From Thalassotalea sp. 1_MG-2023 (GTDB taxonomy: Bacteria > Pseudomonadota > Gammaproteobacteria > Enterobacterales > Alteromonadaceae), in contig NZ_JAUOPD010000030.1 in the NCBI RefSeq assembly GCF_030546745.1, positions 1 through 38,763 on the forward strand: 38,763 nucleotides of DNA, in the 5' to 3' direction. The translations under genes were made by a program, and so were the position numbers. The stretch's first letter is position 1. Each line of letters begins with the position of its first letter. This document shows positions 1 through 7,302 of the stretch, piece after piece. Under the pieces are notes generated by a model, which ran no database searches, was not told the origin of the DNA, and worked only from the letters and a program-made list of their open reading frames with translations.

Positions 1-74
1 GTCGAAAGCACCGGTCTTGAAAACCGGCAAGGGTTTGTAGCCCTTCTAGGGTTCAAATCCCTATCTCACCGCCA
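1..74 (+). tRNA. tRNA-Ser(UGA), 5' end cut off by the window edge
   Basis: The window opens inside the D-arm. The anticodon stem CCGGT/ACCGG encloses the loop CTTGAAA, giving anticodon TGA at 18-20, which reads UCA serine codons. A long variable arm (GGGTTTGTAGCCC, about 31-43) marks a class II tRNA such as tRNA-Ser. The T-arm stem TAGGG/CCCTA with loop TTCAAAT follows, then the acceptor 3' strand and an encoded CCA at 72-74. The 5' acceptor strand and first part of the D-arm lie outside the window. The sequence closely resembles E. coli tRNA-Ser(UGA) in the anticodon arm. Confidence 0.93.
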
Positions 75-561
75 TATTCTAAGAAACCGTTAATTGAAAA
101 ATTAGCGGTTTTTTTTCGTCATAACTTTATTTAGTTAGCCAAAGGGTTTGTAGCACTAAACCTTCGAGTAGGATTCAAATCTCTATCTCACCGCCATATT
201 CTAAGAAACCGTTAATTTAAAAATTAGCGGTTTATTTTCGTCATAACTTTATTTAGTTAGCCAAAGGGTTTGTAGCACTAAACCTTCGAGTAGGGTTCAA
301 GCCTCTATTTCACTGCCATATTCTAAGAAACCGTTAATTTAAAAATTAGCGGTTTTTTTTCGTCATAACTTTATTTAGTTAGCTAAAGGGTTTGTAGCAC
401 TAAACCTTCGGGTAGGATTCAAATCCCTATCTCACCGCCATATTCTAAGAAACCGTTAATTGCAACATTAGCGGTTTTTTTCTTCATAACTTTATTCAGT
501 TAGCCAATGGGTTTGTAGCACTAAACCTTCGAGTAGAGTTCAAGTCTCTATTTCACCGCCA
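75..561 (+). repeat. Four tandem ~122-bp repeats of tRNA-Ser 3' end plus terminator
   Basis: CCA ends recur at 74, 196, 318, 440 and 561, giving units 75-196, 197-318, 319-440 and 441-561. Each unit starts with TATTCTAAGAAACCGTTAAT, the terminator hairpin that directly follows the real tRNA. It continues with a spacer (CATAACTTTATTTAGTTAGC or close variants), then a tRNA-like tail beginning GGGTTTGTAGC and running through the T-arm, acceptor 3' strand and CCA. No unit has an anticodon arm, so none is a functional tRNA. Units differ by scattered substitutions, so they are not very recent duplicates. The arrangement recalls the repeats that follow E. coli tyrT and give rise to rtT RNA. Confidence 0.9.
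84..117 (+). terminator. Rho-independent terminator of tRNA-Ser, copied in each repeat unit
   Basis: The stem AAACCGTTAAT / ATTAGCGGTTT (one G-U pair) with a short A-rich loop is followed by a run of T. The same hairpin recurs at about 206-232, 328-354 and 450-476. All four copies keep the stem; the copy near 206 has its T-run interrupted by an A. Confidence 0.85.
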
Positions 562-568
562 TACATAG

Positions 569-600
569 AAAAAGCCTTAACAGCAATGTTAGGGCTTTTT
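569..600 (+). terminator. Distal terminator of the tRNA-Ser repeat array
   Basis: The 14-bp stem AAAAAGCCTTAACA / TGTTAGGGCTTTTT has a four-base loop GCAA and one G-U pair. Its sequence differs from the repeated terminators upstream, so it marks the outer end of the array. The region 601-806 that follows is AT-rich leader before the next gene, with no further structure I can support. Confidence 0.8.
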
Positions 601-806
601 GCTTTCTAGTGTTTAACATGCCAACCATTCCTTTAACTATAAATGCGGTTTGTTCTTCCTTAATTAATAGATAGCCACTAATCATTTATTTTGACTGTGT
701 TAATCAATACACTGTCTCATGTTATATTACCTATAAAGCCAAGGAAGTTAGCGCTATAAATGACGATAAAAATCACATTAATCATTAGCAACTATAGGGT
801 TTCATA

Positions 807-1304
807 ATGCCTTTTACGCCAATACATATGGGGCCAGGAATTTTCATTAAAGCCATTTTACAAGGTAGCTTTAGTTTGATGGTGTTTGGATGGACTCAAA
901 TAGTGATGGATATTCAACCTCTCATTGTGATGATAACGGGGGAAGGTCATCTACACGGCTTTACTCATACCTATATTGGCGCGATATTGATTGCATTGTT
1001 TTCAGCATTAACAGGTAAGTATCTATCTGAGTTGGGTTTAAAAATACTAACAATATCGAATGAAAATAGCGTTGTTTCTATTAAATGGTGGGTTGTGCTT
1101 TTAAGTGCTTTTATTGGCAGTTTTAGTCATGTTTTACTTGATAGTATTATGCATGCTGATGTTGAACCATTTTTTCCTTTGACTATAGATAATCAGTTTT
1201 TAGATTTAATATCAGTGCCGATGTTACACAAGGCTTGCCTATATAGTGGCTTGATTGGCGCAGCCATTTATTATGGAGTTAATTGGCGATTAAAGGCCAA
1301 TTAA
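807..1304 (+). CDS. YdjM-like membrane protein (predicted membrane-bound metal-dependent hydrolase)
   Basis: The 165-residue protein has four or so hydrophobic segments. It carries the histidine/aspartate signature of the YdjM/DUF457-DUF4184 group: HLHGFTHTYIG near residues 48-58 and SFSHVLLDSIMH near residues 105-116. The N-terminus MPFTPIHMGPG also matches that group. Members are called predicted membrane-bound metal-dependent hydrolases from these conserved residues; no reaction has been firmly established. It is followed after 13 bases by a DoxX-like gene and then a DUF393 gene, so the three probably form one transcript. No strong ribosome-binding site is visible before the ATG. Confidence 0.7.
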   Translation: MPFTPIHMGPGIFIKAILQGSFSLMVFGWTQIVMDIQPLIVMITGEGHLHGFTHTYIGAILIALFSALTGKYLSELGLKILTISNENSVVSIKWWVVLLSAFIGSFSHVLLDSIMHADVEPFFPLTIDNQFLDLISVPMLHKACLYSGLIGAAIYYGVNWRLKAN

Positions 1305-1317
1305 CTCTGTTAAAACA

Positions 1318-1710
1318 ATGAGGTTAACTTTGTCATCAATACAAATTTCAAGATTCATTATTACGTTTAGTTGGTTATATCATGGAATATTCCCAAAACT
1401 TGTGCATATATCCCCTTTAGAGAAAGTCATGACTGCAAGCATTGGTCTATCAAATGAACTTTCTTATTTAGTGACAAAATTAGCGGGTGTGAGCGAAGTT
1501 ATTTTTGGCATGGTATTTTTTGTTTACTACCGTAATAAGTATATAGTGCTATTAAACATTCTTGGGCTTTCTGGTTTATTAATCTTTGTTGCGATATTTC
1601 AGCCTCAACTGCTTATTGAGGCATTTAATCCTGTTACCACCAATATTGCTCTAATCGGTTTTAGTTTTATTATACTTAACGCGTTAAAAGACGAGTTTAA
1701 CAATGAGTAG
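1318..1710 (+). CDS. DoxX-like integral membrane protein
   Basis: This 130-residue protein has four predicted membrane segments. The start of the first helix reads FSWLYHGIFPKLVHISPLE, typical of the DoxX-like (DoxX_3, PF13781) family in which WLYHG-PK is conserved. The family is related to the DoxX/TQO small-subunit group of respiratory quinone-associated proteins, but the function of this branch is not known. The gene lies between the YdjM-like gene and a DUF393 thiol-disulfide protein. DoxX-like and DUF393 genes commonly sit together, which suggests a shared redox role; that is inference. Confidence 0.75.
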   Translation: MRLTLSSIQISRFIITFSWLYHGIFPKLVHISPLEKVMTASIGLSNELSYLVTKLAGVSEVIFGMVFFVYYRNKYIVLLNILGLSGLLIFVAIFQPQLLIEAFNPVTTNIALIGFSFIILNALKDEFNNE

Positions 1711-1725
1711 ATAACGGAGAAAAGT

Positions 1726-2178
1726 TTGAACGCTGAAAAATATCCTCCTAATATTGGTGCCGATGATCGTGTGATTTTATTCGATGGTGTTTGCAAGTTA
1801 TGTAATGCTTGGTGTCAATTTATTATCAAGTACGATAAACAGCAGCATTTTAAATTATGCAGCGTACAATCACCTGAAGGACAGCAAATACTAGCGCATT
1901 TCAATCTTGCAACTGTTCACTTTGATACAATGTTGTATGTTGAAGGTAATCATTATTTCGATAAAAGTGATGCATTTTTACATGTTATAAGCAAGCTTGG
2001 GTTTCCGTGGCGACTATTGTCTGTAGGTAAAATTATTCCTAAAAGAATAAGAAATTGGCTTTATGATCGTATAGCATTTAATCGATATGCGTTATTCGGT
2101 CAATATGATACATGCCAGCTACCAAACTCAGAAAGTGATCATCGGTTTTTGAGCGCTAAAGAGCATTCTTCACGCTAG
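1726..2178 (+). CDS. DUF393 (DCC1-like) thiol-disulfide oxidoreductase family protein
   Basis: The 150-residue protein opens with VILFDGVCKLCNAWCQFII, the signature DGxCxLC of the DUF393/DCC family. The candidate redox pair is C23 and C26, with a further Cys at 30. Proteins of this family are short and predicted to adopt a thioredoxin-like fold; substrates are unknown. The start is TTG at 1726, chosen because CGGAGA lies just upstream and the family motif begins about 16 residues in. It is 15 bases downstream of the DoxX-like gene and probably ends that operon. Confidence 0.8.
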   Translation: MNAEKYPPNIGADDRVILFDGVCKLCNAWCQFIIKYDKQQHFKLCSVQSPEGQQILAHFNLATVHFDTMLYVEGNHYFDKSDAFLHVISKLGFPWRLLSVGKIIPKRIRNWLYDRIAFNRYALFGQYDTCQLPNSESDHRFLSAKEHSSR

Positions 2179-2212
2179 GTATCAAAACCGTAACGCCGCC
2201 CTGAAAAGTTTA

Positions 2213-2227
2213 AATACTCGGAGTATT
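2213..2227. promoter_or_regulatory. 15-bp perfect palindrome, operator-like
   Basis: AATACTC-G-GAGTATT is a perfect 7-1-7 inverted repeat about 150 bases before the next coding start. It is too short and lacks a T-run to be a terminator, so a protein-binding site is possible. No cognate regulator is evident nearby. Confidence 0.25.
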
Positions 2228-2374
2228 CACATCATACAAATGATTTTTTGTTGAAAAAACAAACATTACGCTTGAAAAATACTAAATAAATGTTTAAATA
2301 ATAATCTGGGTATCTAAAAAGCCTATTACATAATAATAATGAAAAATTGTAACGAGTTAGAAGGGGAAGTGAAT

Positions 2375-2596
2375 ATGGGAAATGCGAATAACGATTTATT
2401 AATTGAAAATGAAAATTTATTTCGAGCGTTATTTTCTGCTGTAGGGGCAGTATTATTTACCTTACTAGCGGTAAATTTTGTTATGTCAGCAGGTCTTTTG
2501 TTATTTAAAGTACTTTTCGTACTGGCTGCTTTATATTTCTCATTGAGCACGCTGGCATACGCAGCGTATTACACGAATGATCTTCAAGACGATTAA
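2375..2596 (+). CDS. Small two-helix membrane protein of unknown function
   Basis: The 73-residue product begins MGNANNDLLIENENLF and has two hydrophobic segments, roughly residues 17-37 and 42-66, ending in an acidic tail (NDLQDD). I do not recognise the family. An in-frame ATG lies further upstream at 2339, but AAGGGGAAGTGAAT immediately precedes the ATG at 2375, so the shorter start is preferred. The gene stands alone between the DUF393 gene and a hairpin at 2611-2643. Confidence 0.6.
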   Translation: MGNANNDLLIENENLFRALFSAVGAVLFTLLAVNFVMSAGLLLFKVLFVLAALYFSLSTLAYAAYYTNDLQDD

Positions 2597-2610
2597 CCGT
2601 TAAAATTATT

Positions 2611-2643
2611 GTTTCACCAGTTAAATTCTGTAGCTGGTGAAAC
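2611..2643. terminator. Perfect 10-bp inverted repeat after the small membrane gene
   Basis: GTTTCACCAG and CTGGTGAAAC face each other across a 13-base loop, starting 14 bases after the stop codon of the preceding gene. There is no T-run on either side, so it may stabilise a 3' end or need Rho rather than act as an intrinsic terminator. Confidence 0.4.
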
Positions 2644-2792
2644 AACTTACCTAGTAATTTACAATAATTACTATATTTTTTGTTTCCGAACGTATTTTTC
2701 ACCTTTTTTGTCACATCCCTTAACGTTTTTAATATGTTTAGCCGGTTTAATTTCTGCTAGCCTTTACATTCAAATGATTAAAGGAATAGTAA

Positions 2793-3239
2793 ATGGCCAA
2801 CCAGGTTAATAATAAACTGCTTTTGGTAGCCGCTTTTTGTTGCATATTAGCGGCACTTGCGCATGTCGGTTGTATTGTTTACGGAAGTGATTGGTATCGA
2901 ATGTTAGGTGCAGGAGAGCAGATGGCTCGAATGGCTGAACAAGGGCATTGGTATCCTACAATGGTGACTTCTGTAATTGTTGCTCTGTTGAGTGTTTGGG
3001 CGTTATATGGATTATCAGGCGCGGGTGCCATAAAACCTTTACCGTTACTAAGGTGTGCGCTTATTGTTATTAGTAGTATTTTTTTGTTACGTGCCGTTGG
3101 GTTTGTTTTTCTAATGCCTATGTTTCCTGAAAATAGCCAAACGTTTTGGTTTGTTAGTTCATCTATTTGTTTATTTATTGGTGGAACATTTTTTATTGGC
3201 ACTTTCCAGCAGTGGAAACAGCTTTCAAAACACAATTGA
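2793..3239 (+). CDS. Four-helix integral membrane protein of unknown function
   Basis: The 148-residue protein has four predicted membrane segments, near residues 9-29, 56-74, 86-106 and 117-137. Between the first two is a hydrophilic stretch with DWYRMLGAGEQMARMAEQG. That stretch resembles an uncharacterised family of small bacterial membrane proteins; I cannot assign a function. The ATG has a good ribosome-binding site (TTAAAGGAA). The next gene begins 57 bases downstream and also encodes a four-helix protein, so the two may be co-transcribed. Confidence 0.65.
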   Translation: MANQVNNKLLLVAAFCCILAALAHVGCIVYGSDWYRMLGAGEQMARMAEQGHWYPTMVTSVIVALLSVWALYGLSGAGAIKPLPLLRCALIVISSIFLLRAVGFVFLMPMFPENSQTFWFVSSSICLFIGGTFFIGTFQQWKQLSKHN

Positions 3240-3295
3240 AGATTTTCAATCGTGATGTTTATTAATACGTTAAATCCTACACAAGGAATGATGAC

Positions 3296-3706
3296 ATGCT
3301 GTCGCAAATATTATTAATCATAGGTAGTGTTATCTTTGGTCTATTAGGATGTATTCATCTTATATATACCCTTTATACTGATAAATTTAACGCCTATTCA
3401 TCGGAAGTAACAGAAGCCATGAAAGGTACTTCTCCAGTGATCACAAAACAAACAACTATGTGGCAGGCATGGGTTGGTTTTAACGCAAGTCATAGTTTAG
3501 GGTTGATCACTTTTGCATTTATTTATTTACCATTAGCTTGTTTACACATATCGTTTTTAAAAACCAACCTTTGGTTGATGTGTGTACCTATTTTAGTGAG
3601 TGGTGCTTACTTATTATTAGCAAAAAAATATTGGTTTAAAGTGCCATTTCTAGGTTTCTTCATCTCAACTTTTTGCTTTATCGGTGCTTTTATCGTTAAT
3701 AGTTAG
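3296..3706 (+). CDS. Four-helix membrane protein, LIC_13387-like
   Basis: This 136-residue protein has four predicted membrane helices. A central motif, TTMWQAWVGFNASHSLG near residues 53-69, resembles an uncharacterised family of small membrane proteins, LIC_13387-like. The assignment is from memory of the motif and is tentative. The ATG follows CAAGGAATGATGAC. It is the second of two adjacent small membrane-protein genes and precedes a 2H phosphoesterase gene by 57 bases. Confidence 0.6.
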   Translation: MLSQILLIIGSVIFGLLGCIHLIYTLYTDKFNAYSSEVTEAMKGTSPVITKQTTMWQAWVGFNASHSLGLITFAFIYLPLACLHISFLKTNLWLMCVPILVSGAYLLLAKKYWFKVPFLGFFISTFCFIGAFIVNS

Positions 3707-3763
3707 TGAGCTAAAGCTCCATTCTACATTTATTGTGTCTTTATTCGCTTTAAGGAGTAAAAA

Positions 3764-4456
3764 GTGATCGCTTCTCATTACAATGAAATGTGGCAGCGCT
3801 TTACTGATTCGGCAAGAGCAAATTGTTTAACATTAGATCCATTCATACATTCCTCACTAGATACGAGGCGTGGTATCACGGCACTTAGTTATATTGATAA
3901 AAATAGCCAGCAAGTGGCTGATAAAATAAGTGAATTTTTAACAGAAGTACACAAGGTTGAACCAGAACAATATTTTTATCCTCGCTCTGATTTACATATA
4001 ACAATGCTTTCGATTATTTCGTGTATTGAAGATTTTACTTTATCTAAGGTAAATATTGATGAGTATATCAAGGCATATAATCACGTAGTGGCAGAGTGTC
4101 CCCCTGTAGAAATAAACTTTATTGGTGTAACAGCATCTGAAAGTTGCATAGTAATTCAAGGTTTTCCTGTAGATAACAATTTACACACTTTTCGAAAAAA
4201 ATTAAGACAAGCTTTTAAGAGTTTGCCAAACACAACGTTTGATTCAAGATATAAGTTAATTACGGCACATTGTACGGCAATTAGGTTTTGTCGACCGATA
4301 AAGGATAGTCAAAGACTATTTGAGCTTTGCCAAGCAAATAGAGAACGAAGTTTCGGGTCTATCGTCTTTAATCAATTTGAATTGGTATATAATAACTGGT
4401 ACCAGCAACGAACACATACTGAACTTCTCGCTTGTGCAAAACTTAATAATCGTTAA
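3764..4456 (+). CDS. 2H phosphoesterase superfamily (LigT / 2'-5' RNA ligase-like) protein
   Basis: The 230-residue protein carries the two His-x-Thr motifs that define 2H phosphoesterases: HIT at residues 78-80 (in DLHITMLS) and HCT at residues 169-171 (in TAHCTAIRF). They are about 90 residues apart, as expected for the two lobes of the fold. Family members open 2',3'- or 1'',2''-cyclic phosphates on nucleotides or RNA ends. The substrate here is unknown, and the protein is closer to uncharacterised 2H proteins than to ThpR. The start is GTG at 3764, supported by TAAGGAGTAAAAA upstream. No signal peptide is seen, so it is probably cytoplasmic. Confidence 0.75.
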   Translation: MIASHYNEMWQRFTDSARANCLTLDPFIHSSLDTRRGITALSYIDKNSQQVADKISEFLTEVHKVEPEQYFYPRSDLHITMLSIISCIEDFTLSKVNIDEYIKAYNHVVAECPPVEINFIGVTASESCIVIQGFPVDNNLHTFRKKLRQAFKSLPNTTFDSRYKLITAHCTAIRFCRPIKDSQRLFELCQANRERSFGSIVFNQFELVYNNWYQQRTHTELLACAKLNNR

Positions 4457-4705
4457 GTCATCTTATTAGCTATACTCCTAACAGCATCCGCTTAACTCAA
4501 ACTGTTTTATAAATCCTAATATATTTCGGTCATCACTGTTGGCATGAAAAAATTACTTACCGATAGGGTGATAGTTACAATTATCTGATCTGAAAATTAA
4601 ATATGTTTTTAATATATTCATTTTAAAACAGCAGGTTATCTTATAATTCTGTTTTAGGAACGCTATTTGCTTATCTACTTATATTTAGTCAAGATAAGGC
4701 ACAAT

Positions 4706-5455
4706 ATGAACAATAAAAAGCCAAAAATCGCAGTCACTGGGCCAAATTCGGGTGGATTAATGGCTTGGCTATTTACCGCATTAAACGTAAAACTTGCTGG
4801 AGGAACTCCAGTTAGAGTAACACCAAATTCGTTTGATGGGGATTTAGCATTTGATGGTTATATTATTGGCGGAGGCTCAGATATTCATCCAAAAAATAGA
4901 GAATTAGAGAATGTGCCTCATTATCCAAGAACCCTAACCACACAAATAAAAGAGGCTATGTTATACCCAATGGAGTTTATTGCGAGCTTTGGTGGGGTGA
5001 AATACGATAAACAACGTGATGAAATGGAAAAGCAATTTATTAAAAATGCATTGCAAAATGATATTCCAATTCTTGGTATCTGTAGAGGGCACCAATTACT
5101 AAACGCACACTGTGGCGGCACCATGTATGCTTCCACCTTAGACGTGCTAAAAGAAAAAGTACGTGCTCGTTCTGTGTTTCCAAGAAAAGAAGTGTTTGTT
5201 ACCAGAAAAAACTCTCTTATTCGTGATATAGCTGGTAAGTCGCCAGTATCTGTTAATGCAATACATTCTCAAGCAATTGCAAAACCAGGTAATAACCTAC
5301 AGGTAACGGGGATCGAAAAGTCAGGTATTGCTCAAGTACTTGAAACAAAAGATAATAGTCCTGTGTTAGGTGTTCAGTGGCACCCTGAATACTTACCTTA
5401 TTTGCAAACCCATCGTGCCATTTTTGCTTGGTTAGTCAATGAGGCGTCATCATGA
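4706..5455 (+). CDS. Class I glutamine amidotransferase-like, gamma-glutamyl hydrolase (peptidase C26) family
   Basis: The 249-residue protein has the peptidase C26 / PuuD-like layout. The nucleophile C126 lies in GICRGHQLLNAHCGG, and the dyad H226 and E228 lie in VQWHPEYL. An oxyanion-type GGGSDIHP sits near residue 54. Relatives hydrolyse gamma-glutamyl amide bonds, for example gamma-glutamyl-GABA in putrescine breakdown. No other Puu gene is present, so the substrate is uncertain. The ATG at 4706 is preferred over a TTG at 4667 because AAGG precedes it and the family fold starts there. The stop overlaps the next gene by four bases (ATGA), which implies translational coupling. Confidence 0.85.
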   Translation: MNNKKPKIAVTGPNSGGLMAWLFTALNVKLAGGTPVRVTPNSFDGDLAFDGYIIGGGSDIHPKNRELENVPHYPRTLTTQIKEAMLYPMEFIASFGGVKYDKQRDEMEKQFIKNALQNDIPILGICRGHQLLNAHCGGTMYASTLDVLKEKVRARSVFPRKEVFVTRKNSLIRDIAGKSPVSVNAIHSQAIAKPGNNLQVTGIEKSGIAQVLETKDNSPVLGVQWHPEYLPYLQTHRAIFAWLVNEASS

Positions 5456-6126
5456 AACATAAAAAAAATATTTTTAGAGCACTAGCGGTATTAATTGCAA
5501 TAGGCGTACTTGTAGCAATTTATTTCTTAACGCCCATCAATGACTATTTAACAGTCGATAAAGTTAAAGAATTAACCAATGATGTACCGCAAGATTGGAC
5601 AACCGCATTAATATTCATATTAGTTTTTGCGGTAGGGGGGGCATTGTTAATTCCCATTCCACTTATGGCGTTTTCAGTCAGTTTAGTGTTTGATCTTTGG
5701 TTTGCTGTTCCTATTGCTATTGTCGGCTTCACCCTTGCAAGTTTGTCTGGTTATTTTATTGGCAGGTTTATCGGTGTAAATTCATTAGGTTCGTTCCTAG
5801 AAAAGCCTTTAAATGCTATTGAGGCTAAACTTGATCATAAAGGTGGTTGGGCTGTTTTTGCACTTCGATTAGCGCCAACACCGCCTTTTACTATTACCAG
5901 CATTATTAGTGGCACATTAAAAATTAACATGATCCAATACTTAGTAGGCTCAACTCTTGGTATTGCACCTTTAGGGCTTAGTGCTGTTGTTTTTGGTAAA
6001 GGCGCATTAGAAGTGATGAAAAATCCGTCAAGTATGGCAATCACTTTCATTATTGCGGCGACTATTATTTATATTTTTTACCGTGTATTACAAAAAAAGC
6101 AGGCGTCAAAAAAAGAGAGCGTATAA
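5452..6126 (+). CDS. TVP38/TMEM64 (VTT/DedA-like) family membrane protein
   Basis: The 224-residue protein has five to six hydrophobic segments. The VTT-domain features are visible: GGALLIPIPLMAFSVSLVF near residues 63-81, then GYFIGRFIG, and the re-entrant segment RLAPTPPFTITSIISG near residues 142-157. VTT/DedA proteins include lipid flippases and scramblases acting on undecaprenyl phosphate or phospholipids; TVP38-branch members in bacteria are mostly uncharacterised. Its start overlaps the stop of the amidotransferase gene. The AsmA-like DUF748 gene follows after 19 bases with its own strong ribosome-binding site. A second VTT protein is encoded at 17533-18204. Confidence 0.85.
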   Translation: MKHKKNIFRALAVLIAIGVLVAIYFLTPINDYLTVDKVKELTNDVPQDWTTALIFILVFAVGGALLIPIPLMAFSVSLVFDLWFAVPIAIVGFTLASLSGYFIGRFIGVNSLGSFLEKPLNAIEAKLDHKGGWAVFALRLAPTPPFTITSIISGTLKINMIQYLVGSTLGIAPLGLSAVVFGKGALEVMKNPSSMAITFIIAATIIYIFYRVLQKKQASKKESV

Positions 6127-6145
6127 CAAACTAAAGGAGAACACC

Positions 6146-7222
6146 GTGTTAAAAAAATCAAATATAGCGGTATATTGTTTAATTGCTTTTTGCTTGATTG
6201 TTGCGTTGCGCATTGTTGCACCTGATATTATAAAATACTCTATTAATCAAAAGCTAGCTAATACTAAAGGAGTTAAAGGGCATATAGATGACATTGATTT
6301 AGCTTTATTTAGAGGGGCTTATCAAATTCAAGGATTAGAACTTTATTTACAGCCAAATATAAAAACAACACCCACAATATCTGCCGACGAAATTGATTTT
6401 TCTATACTTTGGTCTGCGCTTATAAAAGGAGTTGTTGTAGCTAAGGTACATATTCGTTCAACGACCTTTTCCTTTGTTGACGAACCAAAAGAACAGAACA
6501 AAATTGATCCAAAAGCGAAACAGCCTGATACTTGGTTAACCTTGATTAATTTTGCCAGCCCTATCAATATAGATGAAATACTCATTAGCGATACTAAAAT
6601 TCGCTTATTAAACGAGATTGAAGGGCAACAACAAGAGCATTATGTGAATAATATAACTGGGGTAGTCACTAATATTACCAATAGTAGTGAATTATCTGGC
6701 AGCTCAGTTGCAAATTATCACCTTAATGGTGATTTAATGGGGCAAGCGAAAGTTCAGTTGAAGGGGTTTATTAACCCTGAAACCGTCGATCCAACTTTTG
6801 ATATAAACTTTAGTATGAAAAAACTGCCGATTAATAAATTAGCGGGTCTCATTGAAGTTTATACACCAATAGATATAGAGCAAGGTACTGTTGATGCAGC
6901 TATAGAGTTATACACGTTAAATGGTGAAGTTAACGGCTATATGAAAGCAGGCATTTATAATCCAGATATATTCACATGGAGAGAAGATATCGTGAAAGAT
7001 AAAGACGGGCTATTCACGGGAATTTATGAGGGGATTATTGACGGTCTTGCCACTATATTTGAAAGTGACGAAAAAGGTTTAGTTGCTTTTAAAGTTCCCA
7101 TTGAAGGAACAATAAATGATACAGAAATTTCTAAATGGGATGCATTTACCTCACTTTTATATCATGCCTTTATTAATGAATATGATTTAAAAGTTGAAAA
7201 TACGGTACCTGAATCAAAATAA
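6146..7222 (+). CDS. DUF748 (AsmA-like) envelope protein
   Basis: The 358-residue protein has an N-terminal membrane anchor (about residues 8-27) followed by a beta-rich periplasmic region. Motifs such as IDDIDLALFRGAYQIQGLEL and LNGDLMGQAKVQLKGFINP match the repeated beta-groove pattern of DUF748/AsmA-type proteins. AsmA-family proteins help carry phospholipids between the inner and outer membranes. The GTG start at 6146 is chosen because CTAAAGGAGAACACC precedes it; the frame is open further upstream. It lies 19 bases after a VTT gene and about 80 bases before mlaA. At this length it is shorter than the long bridge-forming AsmA proteins (TamB, YhdP). Confidence 0.75.
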   Translation: MLKKSNIAVYCLIAFCLIVALRIVAPDIIKYSINQKLANTKGVKGHIDDIDLALFRGAYQIQGLELYLQPNIKTTPTISADEIDFSILWSALIKGVVVAKVHIRSTTFSFVDEPKEQNKIDPKAKQPDTWLTLINFASPINIDEILISDTKIRLLNEIEGQQQEHYVNNITGVVTNITNSSELSGSSVANYHLNGDLMGQAKVQLKGFINPETVDPTFDINFSMKKLPINKLAGLIEVYTPIDIEQGTVDAAIELYTLNGEVNGYMKAGIYNPDIFTWREDIVKDKDGLFTGIYEGIIDGLATIFESDEKGLVAFKVPIEGTINDTEISKWDAFTSLLYHAFINEYDLKVENTVPESK

Positions 7223-7302
7223 CAATAATTTAGCTGTTTTCAGGTGGTCTGTTTATTATGAGCACCAGTAAAGTTAGCTGATATCAATATGAGAATAAAT
7301 TA

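Noticed and set aside
75-561. Regular 122-bp repeats considered as a CRISPR array
   Set aside because: The whole unit is repeated, with no variable spacers, and each contains a tRNA 3' end and a terminator. No cas genes are present.
75-561. tRNA 3'-end copies considered as attachment sites of an integrated element
   Set aside because: Units are directly adjacent with no cargo between them, and no integrase or phage gene is seen in the window.
2609-2809. 66-residue open frame with hydrophobic segments
   Set aside because: It starts at a TTG inside an inverted repeat, lacks a ribosome-binding site and overlaps the well-supported gene at 2793.
4706-5455. Putrescine (Puu) catabolic operon inferred from the PuuD-like protein
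   Set aside because: No puuA, puuB or puuC homologue is nearby; the neighbour is a VTT membrane protein.
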